Origin: Candidatus Pristimantibacillus lignocellulolyticus
Lineage (GTDB): Bacteria > Bacillota > Bacilli > Paenibacillales > Paenibacillaceae
DNA length: 64,000 nt
NCBI GenBank assembly: GCA_023639215.1
Contig: CP097899.1
Span: 1,246,501-1,310,500, forward strand
Direction of reading: 5' to 3'
Position 1 is the stretch's first letter. Each line of letters opens with the position of its first letter. Shown here piece after piece: positions 51,807 through 60,505 of this stretch. The notes beneath the pieces were generated by a model. That model had not been told where the DNA came from. It worked only from the letters and a program-made list of their open reading frames with translations, and did not search any database. The position numbers were made by a program, and so were the translations under genes.

Positions 51807-53798
51807 TTATTTGTTGCTTTCTACTAATAGAGTTGTAATAGTATCAAGCTGCTGTTCAAGAGAATATGGATCTTCCATAACAAATTCATCTCCAAATTCT
51901 CCGTACATATAAACATTTCCTTTCTTAACAGCCTCAACACTATTCCACATAGCACTACTTAAAATTTCATCTGCATCTTCTTGGGAATTAATATATACAA
52001 AGATATGATCACCCAAATATTCTGGTAAAACTTCCTGTGATACCAATTCAAAGCCTTCAGTCATTTGTAGCGCCTGTTCAGTTGGTGGCAATTGAAGCAT
52101 ACTATAAATTGTCGGAGCTCCGTAGTTTCCACCTTCAGCTGCTAATACATACAACGCTTTGGAACCAATCTGTACAATCGATACCGTTTCACCATCTTTG
52201 ACAATCCCTTTTATTTGTTCTCTAGCTTTCACTACGCTTGCTTCATATTCAGTGATCCATTGCTCGGCTACATCCTGCTTACCGAAGATTTCGCTAATTC
52301 TTCTAAATTTCTCAATAGGATCAGCTGTGGACAAACCTTCCCAATATGGAATGAATACTGTTGTGCCGACTTTTTCATATTGTTCAATATTATCTTCAAT
52401 TGAGCCAATGATTAAGTCTGGTTCGAGTTCAAGTAATTTCTCTAAATTCATTGGAAAAGCACCTAAATTTTCAATCTTTGAAATCGTATCCTCTGTTATT
52501 CCTGCCTTTTCAAACCAACCCTCGTTCAACATACCTTCTCTTACACCAATAGGCATAATACCTAACTTAAGCAAGTGACCCATATATTGATCAGACGCCA
52601 CACGTTGTGGATTTGCCGGAATTTCTACATCCCCCTTTAACGTCGATACAATTCTTGTATCGACTTGATCCGTTGCCTTGTCAGCTGGAATGTTATTTTG
52701 AGATGATGCAACTCCGCTATTCGCTACTGTTTGCGAATTTCCATTATTATTTTGTACGTTAGAACAAGCACTCAATAGCAAGGAGAGACAAAGCATCACC
52801 GTCATAGCCGTAACTTTCATATTTCTGTACATCTTAATATTCACTTCCCCTTCTAATTGATAATGATTTTCATTACTACTGTAATTGTAGCGTCTCAATT
52901 TGGAAGGGAGAATAGCATTTTTTCTTCTGTAAGGTGGCAATTCTTCACCTTTGTTCGTTCGCAGCCAATTATTTTTATATTGGATAGGCGATACTCCTTC
53001 TATACGCTTAAAACTCCGGCTTAAAGAATATCCATCCAAATAACCTACACTTTCTGCAATTTCTTGTAATGTAGCATTCGTTTCTATCAATAGTTTTTTG
53101 GCATGATAAATTCGTAACTCACTAAGATAGTGCATCGGACTTGTGTTCATATGTAGCTTAAATAATTTAGATAAATAACCTACGCTGCATTCAAGTTCTG
53201 TAGCCATCGTCTCTAAGGAAATGGATTCAGCATAGTGCTCCTGGAGATAGTGAATTACTTGAGCAGTCAAATCTGGTTTAACAGGCTCAATGCGTTGCAT
53301 CTCCATTTGACGAATAAGTTCAACTATAAATTGATACATTAACGCCTTAACTTGTAGCTTCTCCCATTCTTTCTTTTGTTGCCATTGTTGAAACATGCTA
53401 TCGAAGCTTCTATATAACGGTAGCGGATATAGTGGTTCGAATGCATACTGTGAATGAAATAAGCGAGTATTTCCCCATAATTCTATTAATTCACGACGTG
53501 CAGGAAGCGGCAATATCGCTTTATATAGCACCATGTAATATTCAAATGCTTCCTCTGCAGTAATATCTAGTCGTAGCCCCTTTCCTCCGTGAAGAAGATA
53601 GAAGCGTTCCACAAGTTGAACATACTCATTCATTTTTATCTGTGCTGTTCCACGAACTGTATATAAAAACGTACTTGTTGGAAATTGATAGTTAACTAAC
53701 TGCTCTCCCATTTCCAACTTAATATGACGTACATCTATTATTTTTATATAGGCATTGTTCCATAGTAGAAGATGACTAGCCCAATTCATCGTGATCAC
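51807..53798 (-). CDS. AraC regulator fused in frame to a siderophore-binding lipoprotein
   Basis: Open frame of 663 codons with two complete modules. Residues 1-290 are an AraC regulator (sensor domain, then LETMATELECSVGYLSKLF and ATLQEIAESVGYLDGYSLSR, ending GVSPIQYKNNW). A 35-residue linker follows, then from Met at 52832 a normal-length (341 aa) FecB-type solute-binding lipoprotein with signal MKVTAMTVMLCLSLLLSAC and domain ISTLKGDVEIPANPQRVASD. The linker codes across a near-perfect Fur box (52858-52872) and a TACAAT -10-like element. So the lipoprotein probably has its own Fur-controlled promoter, and the AraC gene lacks a stop. If the fusion is made, the AraC part would be cytosolic and the binding domain outside. 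GTG 53798 or ATG 53789 is the start. Confidence 0.8.
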   Translation of the reverse strand: MITMNWASHLLLWNNAYIKIIDVRHIKLEMGEQLVNYQFPTSTFLYTVRGTAQIKMNEYVQLVERFYLLHGGKGLRLDITAEEAFEYYMVLYKAILPLPARRELIELWGNTRLFHSQYAFEPLYPLPLYRSFDSMFQQWQQKKEWEKLQVKALMYQFIVELIRQMEMQRIEPVKPDLTAQVIHYLQEHYAESISLETMATELECSVGYLSKLFKLHMNTSPMHYLSELRIYHAKKLLIETNATLQEIAESVGYLDGYSLSRSFKRIEGVSPIQYKNNWLRTNKGEELPPYRRKNAILPSKLRRYNYSSNENHYQLEGEVNIKMYRNMKVTAMTVMLCLSLLLSACSNVQNNNGNSQTVANSGVASSQNNIPADKATDQVDTRIVSTLKGDVEIPANPQRVASDQYMGHLLKLGIMPIGVREGMLNEGWFEKAGITEDTISKIENLGAFPMNLEKLLELEPDLIIGSIEDNIEQYEKVGTTVFIPYWEGLSTADPIEKFRRISEIFGKQDVAEQWITEYEASVVKAREQIKGIVKDGETVSIVQIGSKALYVLAAEGGNYGAPTIYSMLQLPPTEQALQMTEGFELVSQEVLPEYLGDHIFVYINSQEDADEILSSAMWNSVEAVKKGNVYMYGEFGDEFVMEDPYSLEQQLDTITTLLVESNK
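52858..52872. promoter_or_regulatory. Fur box inside the AraC/lipoprotein open frame
   Basis: TGATAATGATTTTCA matches 14 of 15 bases of TGATAATGATTATCA. It lies 26 bases upstream of the lipoprotein ATG (52832), next to TACAAT (minus strand, 52884-52889), and is translated as part of the linker if the fusion frame is used. Confidence 0.78.
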
Positions 53799-53864
53799 TA
53801 ACTCCTTTCTTTCATAAATTCAGGTGCACAAATCTTGCTTTGCTTCATATTAAATGTGGAATAA

Positions 53865-55472
53865 CTATGCTAACACTCGCAAAATATCTTCAATTTTTCG
53901 ATTATGAGATAACACTCCATAGTTCATCCAAGCATAGAAGTCTACCTCATATACCCGATTACCTTTCACAGCGGGTAGCGCTTGCCAAATGGAAGATTGC
54001 AATAACTCTCGACCTGCTCCAACCTCGTCCTCTTTCTCGAAAGTAATAAATATATGATCTGCATCTAACTTCGATAGAGCATCCATAGATAGATTGACTC
54101 TCCTTTCATCAGGAGAAATCCGTTGAACCATAGTTGGCTGTGCAAGACCGAGATTTTGATAGAGGAGTGGTCCGGTGTAGCCTCTTGTCGGACCACCATA
54201 TAGATGAATCCTATTGGATGCAATACGTAGCACAGCTACTGATTCATTACCTAATGTTTGAGAAAGTTGAGCTCTTGCTTGTGCAATATGCTGTTCATGT
54301 TCATCAATAACGATGGCGACCTTATCCTTACGTCCAACTATCGTACCAATTGTCTGAAGTGTTTCTCGCCAATTCTCCGCACTACTAAACAGTTTATATA
54401 CAGGAGATATTTGACTGCACTGCTGTAAACTCCAACGTTCATATCCTTCGCTCAATATGATGAGTTCTGTATCATATTCAGATAGTATTGACCAATTTTC
54501 TGCCGTAACATCAAATGTCGGTACCTCACTCATATTCAAGTATTCCTGCTGTCCCCATTGTTTGTGTGAACATTGCAATACCGGCTTAACGTCTAGCGCT
54601 ATTAAAAAATCTTCGAGAAAAGGCGCAAATATGTTGGAGTTGGCTTTATAACCGCTTCGATATTTTCCCGGAGTTAATCCTACCTTATTTTTGAATTTCC
54701 TATTAAAGTAATATTCCGTACTATATCCGATCGTTTGAGCGATCTGTTGTAAATTATCTTCTGTCATCAGTAATAATTGCTGAGCTTTATCAATTCGTAG
54801 TGTATTCAAATAATCAATTGGAAGTTGACCTGTAATTTCCTTAAAAAGCTGAGTATAGCTTGAACGATTGGTAGAAGTCATCATTGCAAGTTCTTCAATA
54901 CTAATCGATTCATGAAAGTTATTATTAATGTACTCAATAGAATCTTGAATATCTTTGCGTAGGTGAGTATCGCGATTAGTACTACGAAATTGCTTCAAAA
55001 TATATAATAATAGCTTTTGGAATCTAAGCTGATTCTCCATCTGCTCTAGTTCATCTATGAGCATATGCTGCTTATATAACTCCTCTGCTAATAACAAGCA
55101 GGAAGAGAATGATTCACAGCTAATAATCGCTTGTTGCAACAATTTGTCTAGTAATGGCTGACCAGTTACAACGGATTCTGAATTGAGACTTCCGAATACT
55201 TCAAAGCCAATTCGATAATAAGTAAGAGCTTCATCTCCCACTTTAATAACAATTGCTTCGCCAGGGGGAAGAATAACACAGTCTCCAATTATTACTCTTT
55301 CACGCACTTTATTTTTCAGAAAGATGCCACTCCCACTAGTAATAAGCAGCATCGTATACGTTGAGGATACGATTAAAGGAGAACGTGATGCTGGTACTGT
55401 CACAAACTCAATATCTCGCCATTGATAGACTACGTTAGATACTTTGTACACATCTGGTTGCTGATCATCCAT
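53865..55472 (-). CDS. Btr-like AraC regulator with C-terminal siderophore-binding domain
   Basis: Cytosolic regulator of 535 residues without signal or membrane segments. An N-terminal cupin-like part precedes the AraC domain (about residues 165-265: ISIEELAMMTSTNRSSYTQLF, NLQQIAQTIGYSTEYYFNRKF, GLTPGKYRSG). The C-terminal half (about 275-535) is a FecB/FeuA-type binding domain (LIALDVKPVLQC, WGQQEYLNM, LDADHIFITFEKED). This is the architecture of B. subtilis Btr, which senses the iron-siderophore and activates its uptake genes. A perfect Fur box is 20 bases upstream. Its binding domain shares wording with the lipoprotein encoded next (LDVEPVVQ, WGTQEYLKL), suggesting both bind the same ligand. 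Confidence 0.9.
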   Translation of the reverse strand: MDDQQPDVYKVSNVVYQWRDIEFVTVPASRSPLIVSSTYTMLLITSGSGIFLKNKVRERVIIGDCVILPPGEAIVIKVGDEALTYYRIGFEVFGSLNSESVVTGQPLLDKLLQQAIISCESFSSCLLLAEELYKQHMLIDELEQMENQLRFQKLLLYILKQFRSTNRDTHLRKDIQDSIEYINNNFHESISIEELAMMTSTNRSSYTQLFKEITGQLPIDYLNTLRIDKAQQLLLMTEDNLQQIAQTIGYSTEYYFNRKFKNKVGLTPGKYRSGYKANSNIFAPFLEDFLIALDVKPVLQCSHKQWGQQEYLNMSEVPTFDVTAENWSILSEYDTELIILSEGYERWSLQQCSQISPVYKLFSSAENWRETLQTIGTIVGRKDKVAIVIDEHEQHIAQARAQLSQTLGNESVAVLRIASNRIHLYGGPTRGYTGPLLYQNLGLAQPTMVQRISPDERRVNLSMDALSKLDADHIFITFEKEDEVGAGRELLQSSIWQALPAVKGNRVYEVDFYAWMNYGVLSHNRKIEDILRVLA

Positions 55473-55492
55473 ATTTGCCTCCCGTTATTAAA

Positions 55493-55507
55493 TGATAATG
55501 ATTATCA
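55493..55507. promoter_or_regulatory. Perfect Fur box upstream of Btr-like gene
   Basis: TGATAATGATTATCA, exact match to the Bacillus Fur 7-1-7 consensus, 20 bases upstream of the ATG. Confidence 0.9.
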
Positions 55508-55558
55508 ATATCTATTAACATAGTCTAATGTAAAAGTTTGTTTCTGTAAACAGCAAGA

Positions 55559-55590
55559 ACCGCCACTTCTCTCAATTGAGAAATGGCGGT
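55559..55590 (-). terminator. Hairpin after the siderophore-binding lipoprotein gene
   Basis: ACCGCCA-t-TTCTC and GAGAA-g-TGGCGGT form a stable stem on the minus strand, followed by TTCTTGCTGTTT. It separates the lipoprotein gene from the Btr-like gene. Confidence 0.7.
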
Positions 55591-55628
55591 AAATATAAGT
55601 ATGAATATATCATGTAATTACGGATCTG

Positions 55629-56645
55629 TTATTCCTTCACCAATAATTTCAGTAAATCATCAAGCTTCAAGAAGTTTGAATAGATTGCGCCAGATTGCCA
55701 GTGTGATCTTTCTACTTTATAGACATGATCATTAGCAAAGGCCGGTACCGCCTTCCATAGTGGACTATCCAGTAGCTCAATAGAATCTGCATTTTCTGGA
55801 GAATTCCAATCGCCGTTAGATACTAATACGATAATATGATCCGCATCAAGTGTGGCAAACGCCTCTTCTGACAGAATTTCTTGGAAATTTTCCATATCCT
55901 TTACAAGCTGATGTGGTTCAAGACCGAATTTACTATATAATTCACCAACAAACCGATTTTTAATTCCAAATAAAGCAATCGTTTTGTCACCAGTATTCAC
56001 TCGAATAACAGCAACCGTTTCTTTCCCGATGGCTTGTTCAAATTTCACTTTTGCTGCTTCAACATCTTCTTGATACTGGGCCAATACACTTTCTGCCTTT
56101 TCAGGTATACCTAGAACGTCTGCTACCGCTTTTAACATTTCTTCTGAACTTGATAGTGCTTCATCAGGTATGCGGAACGTTGGTGCGATTTTGGAATACT
56201 GATCATACTTCTCTTTATCGCCCCCACCATCCAATATAATAAGATCAGGATCCTCTGCCATCAACGCTTCCAGGCTACCTGTTACATCAAATAATGGCGC
56301 GTCTAGCTTAAGATATTCCTGCGTACCCCACATCGGATTATACCATTGTACAACTGGTTCAACATCAAGTGCCTTCAAATAATCCTCGACATAAATACCC
56401 GCTACGCGCTTAGGGTTAACTGGAATCGTAACTTCGCCAAATTCACCCATTACTACTCTTGTTGCCACTTCTGTAGTATCTACATCATTATTTTTGTCCA
56501 CCTTTTGCTGGGATGAACTTGAATTCTGTTCCGATGACTGTTCTGTATTGCCTTTATTGTTAGCAACTGAGCCACATGCAGTCATAACGATTAATAGCAA
56601 CAATACAATCGCTGCCTTTATTCCTTTTGTTGACTTTCCTATCAT
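55629..56645 (-). CDS. Ferric-siderophore-binding lipoprotein (FeuA/FecB-like)
   Basis: Cluster A-II solute-binding lipoprotein of 338 residues. The signal peptide ends in a lipobox (LLLLIVMTACGS), a low-complexity serine/asparagine/glutamine linker follows, then the domain starts VVMGEFGEVTIPVNPKRVAGIYVEDYLKALDVEPVVQ. Further marks are DPDLIILDGGGDKEKYDQYSKIAPTF and LDADHIIVLVSNGDW. It presents iron-siderophore to a FecCD transporter, most likely the one encoded downstream. A Fur-like box is 32 bases upstream. The resemblance to the binding half of the adjacent Btr-like regulator is noteworthy. Confidence 0.92.
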   Translation of the reverse strand: MIGKSTKGIKAAIVLLLLIVMTACGSVANNKGNTEQSSEQNSSSSQQKVDKNNDVDTTEVATRVVMGEFGEVTIPVNPKRVAGIYVEDYLKALDVEPVVQWYNPMWGTQEYLKLDAPLFDVTGSLEALMAEDPDLIILDGGGDKEKYDQYSKIAPTFRIPDEALSSSEEMLKAVADVLGIPEKAESVLAQYQEDVEAAKVKFEQAIGKETVAVIRVNTGDKTIALFGIKNRFVGELYSKFGLEPHQLVKDMENFQEILSEEAFATLDADHIIVLVSNGDWNSPENADSIELLDSPLWKAVPAFANDHVYKVERSHWQSGAIYSNFLKLDDLLKLLVKE

Positions 56646-56676
56646 TTTTAACTCACTCCTATAACGTTATTGTAAC

Positions 56677-56691
56677 TGATTTTCATTCTCA
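56677..56691. promoter_or_regulatory. Fur-like box upstream of the FeuA-like gene
   Basis: On the minus strand TGAGAATGAAAATCA matches 12 of 15 positions of the Fur consensus. It is 32 bases upstream of the gene. Confidence 0.65.
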
Positions 56692-56784
56692 GTTGATATG
56701 GACTATAATATTCCTTTACCCAACTAGAGACAATACACTTTTTATTTCAATATTTTATACTATTCGTAACCTATCTATTTTTTT

Positions 56785-56824
56785 ATGAATGCAAATTACG
56801 ATGACAAATGTAATTTGCATTCAT
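56785..56824. other. Perfect 15-bp-arm inverted repeat
   Basis: ATGAATGCAAATTAC and GTAATTTGCATTCAT with a 10-base spacer. On the minus strand it is followed by A's, not T's, and on the plus strand there is no T-run, so it is probably not a terminator. It may be a protein-binding site or cruciform-forming repeat. Confidence 0.55.
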
Positions 56825-56847
56825 ATTCTTCAAATACTAAACATACT

Positions 56848-56886
56848 AAAAAGACCTTACATTACGTAATAATGTAAGGTCTTTTT
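56848..56886. terminator. Bidirectional terminator after YesN-like gene
   Basis: AAAAAGACCTTACATTA pairs with TAATGTAAGGTCTTTTT over a five-base loop; a very stable stem with U-runs in both directions, 15 bases past the regulator stop. Confidence 0.92.
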
Positions 56887-56900
56887 AGACACCATTATTG

Positions 56901-57635
56901 CTATATATGTTGTCGATTCGTTTCACGATATTGCTTCGGCGTCAAACCTTCTAGCTTTTTGAACATTTTTATGAAGTAGCTAGTCGTTTGCAGCCCAATA
57001 CTAGCAGTAATCTCATCTAAACTATCATGTGATTCCAATAGCATTTTTTTGGCGGCAATCATTCTGCAATCTGTTATATAATCTGAGAAGCTTTTACCCG
57101 TGTTCTCTTTGAAAAGCACACTGAAGTAACTTGGATTTAAGTGTACATGTGCAGCAACTTCTTTTATTGTAATTGGCATATGAAGATTAGTTAGTATATA
57201 ATTCAATGCTGACTCGATATATGGATTTTGAATGTTGGGTTTTTGCCCTTTAGTTTCTTCATCCAAATTCAATAATAGCCGTTGTACAGTTTCAATTAGC
57301 TGCTCTTGTTGAATAGGCTTCAACAAATAATCTGCCGCTCCCAATTGCAAACCTTTTTGAGCATAGTTAAATTCAGCAAAACCCGTCAATAGAATCGTTT
57401 TCAGTGAATTATGTTGCTGGCGAATCGCAGTTAATAACTCCAATCCTGTCATGACAGGCATTCTAATATCAGTGATTAGAATATCGTAACTGTTGCTTTG
57501 GATAAGTTCAAATGCTTGTTGACCATTTTCCGCTGTATCAATTACTAGTTTATCTTTGCCCCATTGCTCTAACGTTATTGCCACTCCCATTCGGGAATTA
57601 AACTCATCATCTGTCACTAATATCCGGAAACTCAT
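56901..57635 (-). CDS. AraC-type response regulator, YesN family (compact)
   Basis: Regulator of 244 residues: receiver (about 1-120) with LVTDDEFNSRMG, the site in DILITDIRMPVMTG and lysine in DYLLKPIQQ, then directly a C-terminal AraC domain (ITIKEVAAHVHLNPSYFSVLFKENTG and DSLDEITASIGLQTTSYFIKMFKKLEG, ending TPKQYRETN). It lacks the roughly 200-residue middle domain of the YesN protein at 9978 and is thus the short form. It lies six bases downstream of its YesM-type kinase and probably controls the xylan-use genes upstream of it. Confidence 0.92.
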   Translation of the reverse strand: MSFRILVTDDEFNSRMGVAITLEQWGKDKLVIDTAENGQQAFELIQSNSYDILITDIRMPVMTGLELLTAIRQQHNSLKTILLTGFAEFNYAQKGLQLGAADYLLKPIQQEQLIETVQRLLLNLDEETKGQKPNIQNPYIESALNYILTNLHMPITIKEVAAHVHLNPSYFSVLFKENTGKSFSDYITDCRMIAAKKMLLESHDSLDEITASIGLQTTSYFIKMFKKLEGLTPKQYRETNRQHI

Positions 57636-57641
57636 CGCTAA

Positions 57642-59381
57642 TCACCTCTCAAATGCAGTCAATAAAGGTAGAGTCAATTTTACTGTAGTCCCTTTATTAT
57701 GTTCGCTTTGCAATGTTAAACCATATTGTTCACCATAATGTAGCTTTATGACTCGATTAATATTGAATAAGCCAATCCCTTGGTTTTCAGTAACAAAATT
57801 CCGTTCAATAACTAACTGCTTTTGGATATGATTCAGATCTTGAGTTGAGATCCCTAGTCCATTATCTGAGACGATAACTTCAATGTTATTATTCTTTCTT
57901 TCTACCGTTACCGTAACTTTCCCTCCGTTTTCTAATGGCTCGATACCATGAACGATCGCATTTTCAACAAGTGGCTGAATAACTAATTTCGGTAGTATGC
58001 AACTATGCAGTTCATCATCACACGTTATAGATAGCTCCAGACGGTCTTGCCATCTCATTTTCATTAGATCGGTATAACGCTTTACTTGGTCTAACTCTTC
58101 TTTAATCGTCACTAATCCATCTGCTCGCTTGGAGTGAATGGAATATCGGAATAAGTCTGCTAATTGAATGATGGATTGTGCAAGTTCCTTCTCACCTTTA
58201 CGAATATGATCCCAGTAGATGGAATCTAATGTATTGAACAAAAAATGCGGATTAAGTTGGGAGTGTAGTGCTTTCAACTCACTTTGACTTTTCATAAGTT
58301 CTTTCTCATATACCGATGTAATCAAATGATCAATCTGCCTAACCATCTGATTGTAGGTAAGATTGAGCTGATTCACTTCTTTATTGAAATATTGAACTCG
58401 ATTTTCTTTCGGTGTACCATGTTTACTGCCTTGAATAATGGTTGTAAGTCCCTTTATTGGAGACGAGATAAGATTAGCTAAGAAGTACGATATGATCGCG
58501 AATACGACCACGCTTAATATGCCTAGCAAGATAAGTATATCTCTCAAGAAGTAAAGATCAGAGTAGACGGTGGCTCTTGGCACCATCATCTGTAACGCCC
58601 AGCTCGTCCCTTTAATTTTCCGCTCGAATACAAGATATTGATCAAGTTTCCCTTCTACCTTCCCTACCGAAAGTAACTCTTGTGGCTCAATCGCTTGTTG
58701 ACTATGAATGGATTGATTTCCGCTATCAATAAGGCGCATAATCGCTCCTTGATCTTGAGCCCGCTCTGTCATCGCCAAATTGACCAATGACGGCTTCAGA
58801 CGAACAACAAGATAACCACCATTACTATAGTTTTTCTTTTCTAATCTAACTTGCCGAATTGCGAGCAGATATTGGCTATCCAACTGGTCTACGCCTATCC
58901 ATATCATCGCACCAGCATTATCTGATATATTAGCCTTATCGATATAGTACTGCGGAATTCGCTCCTCAATTGTAGTGTTTACAATTGGATAAACACTACT
59001 GCTCTTATTGTATATTTCAATATCATGTATCGTATCTGAATAAGCTGTCTTATCAAGTAATAGCTTTCTCAGTATCATTCTGTTCTCATAGGTCGTATTC
59101 TGACCTTCATATTCACTCGTCAATATATCTTGGGTACGATCATCGATCGCCAATTGTAATGTTAATACGTTAACTTCATTCAATAATGATTCTACTCTAC
59201 CACTTGCTTGCTCTGCGATTTCTTCAATATAGAGCATCGTACTTTCCTTTTGTTCCTTAGCTATTACAATATAAATTATACTAACTGTTAGCGTTAATAG
59301 TATTGCTGTTGTCATAATAAATCCAATAAATATTTGCCCTTGTGTATATTCAAGTCCTAACTTCCGAAATATCCGCTTCAT
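57642..59381 (-). CDS. Sensor histidine kinase, YesM type
   Basis: Membrane kinase of 579 residues. Helix 1 at about residues 17-40 (FIGFIMTTAILLTLTVSIIYIVI), an extracytoplasmic dCache-like sensor of about 240 residues, helix 2 at about 290-310 (ILILLGILSVVVFAIISYFL), HAMP (LISSPIKGLTTIIQGSKHG), the phosphoacceptor segment HSQLNPHFLFNTLDSIYWDHI, and ATP-binding VSDNGLGISTQDL and GIGLFNINRVIKL. It is cotranscribed with the YesN-like regulator and lies downstream of the polyol dehydrogenase and beta-xylosidase genes. The ligand is probably a xylo-oligosaccharide, by context. Confidence 0.92.
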   Translation of the reverse strand: MKRIFRKLGLEYTQGQIFIGFIMTTAILLTLTVSIIYIVIAKEQKESTMLYIEEIAEQASGRVESLLNEVNVLTLQLAIDDRTQDILTSEYEGQNTTYENRMILRKLLLDKTAYSDTIHDIEIYNKSSSVYPIVNTTIEERIPQYYIDKANISDNAGAMIWIGVDQLDSQYLLAIRQVRLEKKNYSNGGYLVVRLKPSLVNLAMTERAQDQGAIMRLIDSGNQSIHSQQAIEPQELLSVGKVEGKLDQYLVFERKIKGTSWALQMMVPRATVYSDLYFLRDILILLGILSVVVFAIISYFLANLISSPIKGLTTIIQGSKHGTPKENRVQYFNKEVNQLNLTYNQMVRQIDHLITSVYEKELMKSQSELKALHSQLNPHFLFNTLDSIYWDHIRKGEKELAQSIIQLADLFRYSIHSKRADGLVTIKEELDQVKRYTDLMKMRWQDRLELSITCDDELHSCILPKLVIQPLVENAIVHGIEPLENGGKVTVTVERKNNNIEVIVSDNGLGISTQDLNHIQKQLVIERNFVTENQGIGLFNINRVIKLHYGEQYGLTLQSEHNKGTTVKLTLPLLTAFER

Positions 59382-59410
59382 CCTTATACCTCCTTCCCGC
59401 TACATATAGA

Positions 59411-59444
59411 TAGAGTCTACTCCCTAAAGTAGGAGCAGACTCTA
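59411..59444 (-). terminator. Hairpin between dehydrogenase and kinase genes
   Basis: TAGAGTCT-g-CTCC pairs with GGAG-t-AGACTCTA. There is only a weak T-tract, so it may be a partial terminator or processing site. Confidence 0.55.
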
Positions 59445-59450
59445 ATTTAT

Positions 59451-60503
59451 TTATTGTCCTGGATAGATCATTACTTTAATACTTGTATCCTTTTGCGTTC
59501 TTGCCATTTCTACAGCGGCTTTAGTATCATTAAGACTGTATTTATGCGTAATCACTTTTTCAATATCTACGCTTCCGCTTGTAAGTGCAGCAATTGCTCC
59601 TGGGTAAGTATTAGCGTAACGGAATAATCCATACACATTAAGTTCTGAGTCAATAATTGTATTAATTTCAACAGAAATTTCATCTGCTGCAGGCATACCA
59701 ACTAGAACGATACGTCCACCGCGTTTCACTGCTTTAATAGCATCTCCAATTGCACGACCATTACCAGAAGATTCTACAACGACTGTTACTCCGCGACCGC
59801 CAGTCAACTCTTCGATTGCTTCCTTAACATTAACCTCCATAGGGTTAATAACCGCTGTAACACCCATCTCTTTCGCAAGCTCTTGTCTGAATGGGACAAT
59901 ATCTGTAGCATAAATTTCACTAACACCATACATTTTAGCTGCTTGAATGGCAAGCAAACCTATAGGTCCTAATCCAGTAACAAGTACACGATCAGCTGGA
60001 GTTACTTTGGCACGATTCATCGCATGAATGCCTACAGATAGCGGCTCAAGCAAAGCACCTTGCTCATAGCTAATTCCTTCAGGTAGCTTGAATAAGAAGT
60101 CACTACGAATTGTAACATACTCAGCCCATGCTCCATCTACTGGTGGAGTTGCCATGAATACAACGTCGGGACAAAGATTGTAACGACCGGATTTGCAATA
60201 TTCACAACGTCCACATGTAACGCCAGGCTCAACGGCTACGCGATCACCTACAACAACATTTTGCACAGCAGAACCAACCTCAACCACTTCTCCAGCTAAC
60301 TCATGCCCTAAAATAATTGGTTGTTCTACCACATAACGACCAATGCGACCATGTTCGTAATAATGTACATCTGAGCCACATACGCCGATGCAATATACTT
60401 TAATTAACGCTTCATCAGCTTTTGGAACAGGGATTGGAACCTGTTTCATTTCCATATCTAGCGGTTTATTCAACACCGCAGCAGTCATTAATTTAGTAGT
60501 CAT
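59451..60503 (-). CDS. Zinc-dependent polyol dehydrogenase (sorbitol/xylitol/L-iditol type)
   Basis: Medium-chain dehydrogenase of 350 residues. Catalytic zinc ligands appear in CIGVCGSDVHYY and ILGHELAGEV; the structural zinc lobe has CGRCEYCKSGRYNLCPDV with four cysteines; the cofactor site is VLVTGLGPIGLLAIQAAKMYG with the acidic residue in ATDI (NAD preference). Family members interconvert sorbitol or xylitol with fructose or xylulose. It is three bases downstream of the GH43 gene, so in this operon it may convert xylitol or related polyols for entry into xylulose metabolism. Confidence 0.92.
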   Translation of the reverse strand: MTTKLMTAAVLNKPLDMEMKQVPIPVPKADEALIKVYCIGVCGSDVHYYEHGRIGRYVVEQPIILGHELAGEVVEVGSAVQNVVVGDRVAVEPGVTCGRCEYCKSGRYNLCPDVVFMATPPVDGAWAEYVTIRSDFLFKLPEGISYEQGALLEPLSVGIHAMNRAKVTPADRVLVTGLGPIGLLAIQAAKMYGVSEIYATDIVPFRQELAKEMGVTAVINPMEVNVKEAIEELTGGRGVTVVVESSGNGRAIGDAIKAVKRGGRIVLVGMPAADEISVEINTIIDSELNVYGLFRYANTYPGAIAALTSGSVDIEKVITHKYSLNDTKAAVEMARTQKDTSIKVMIYPGQ

Positions 60504-60505
60504 TA

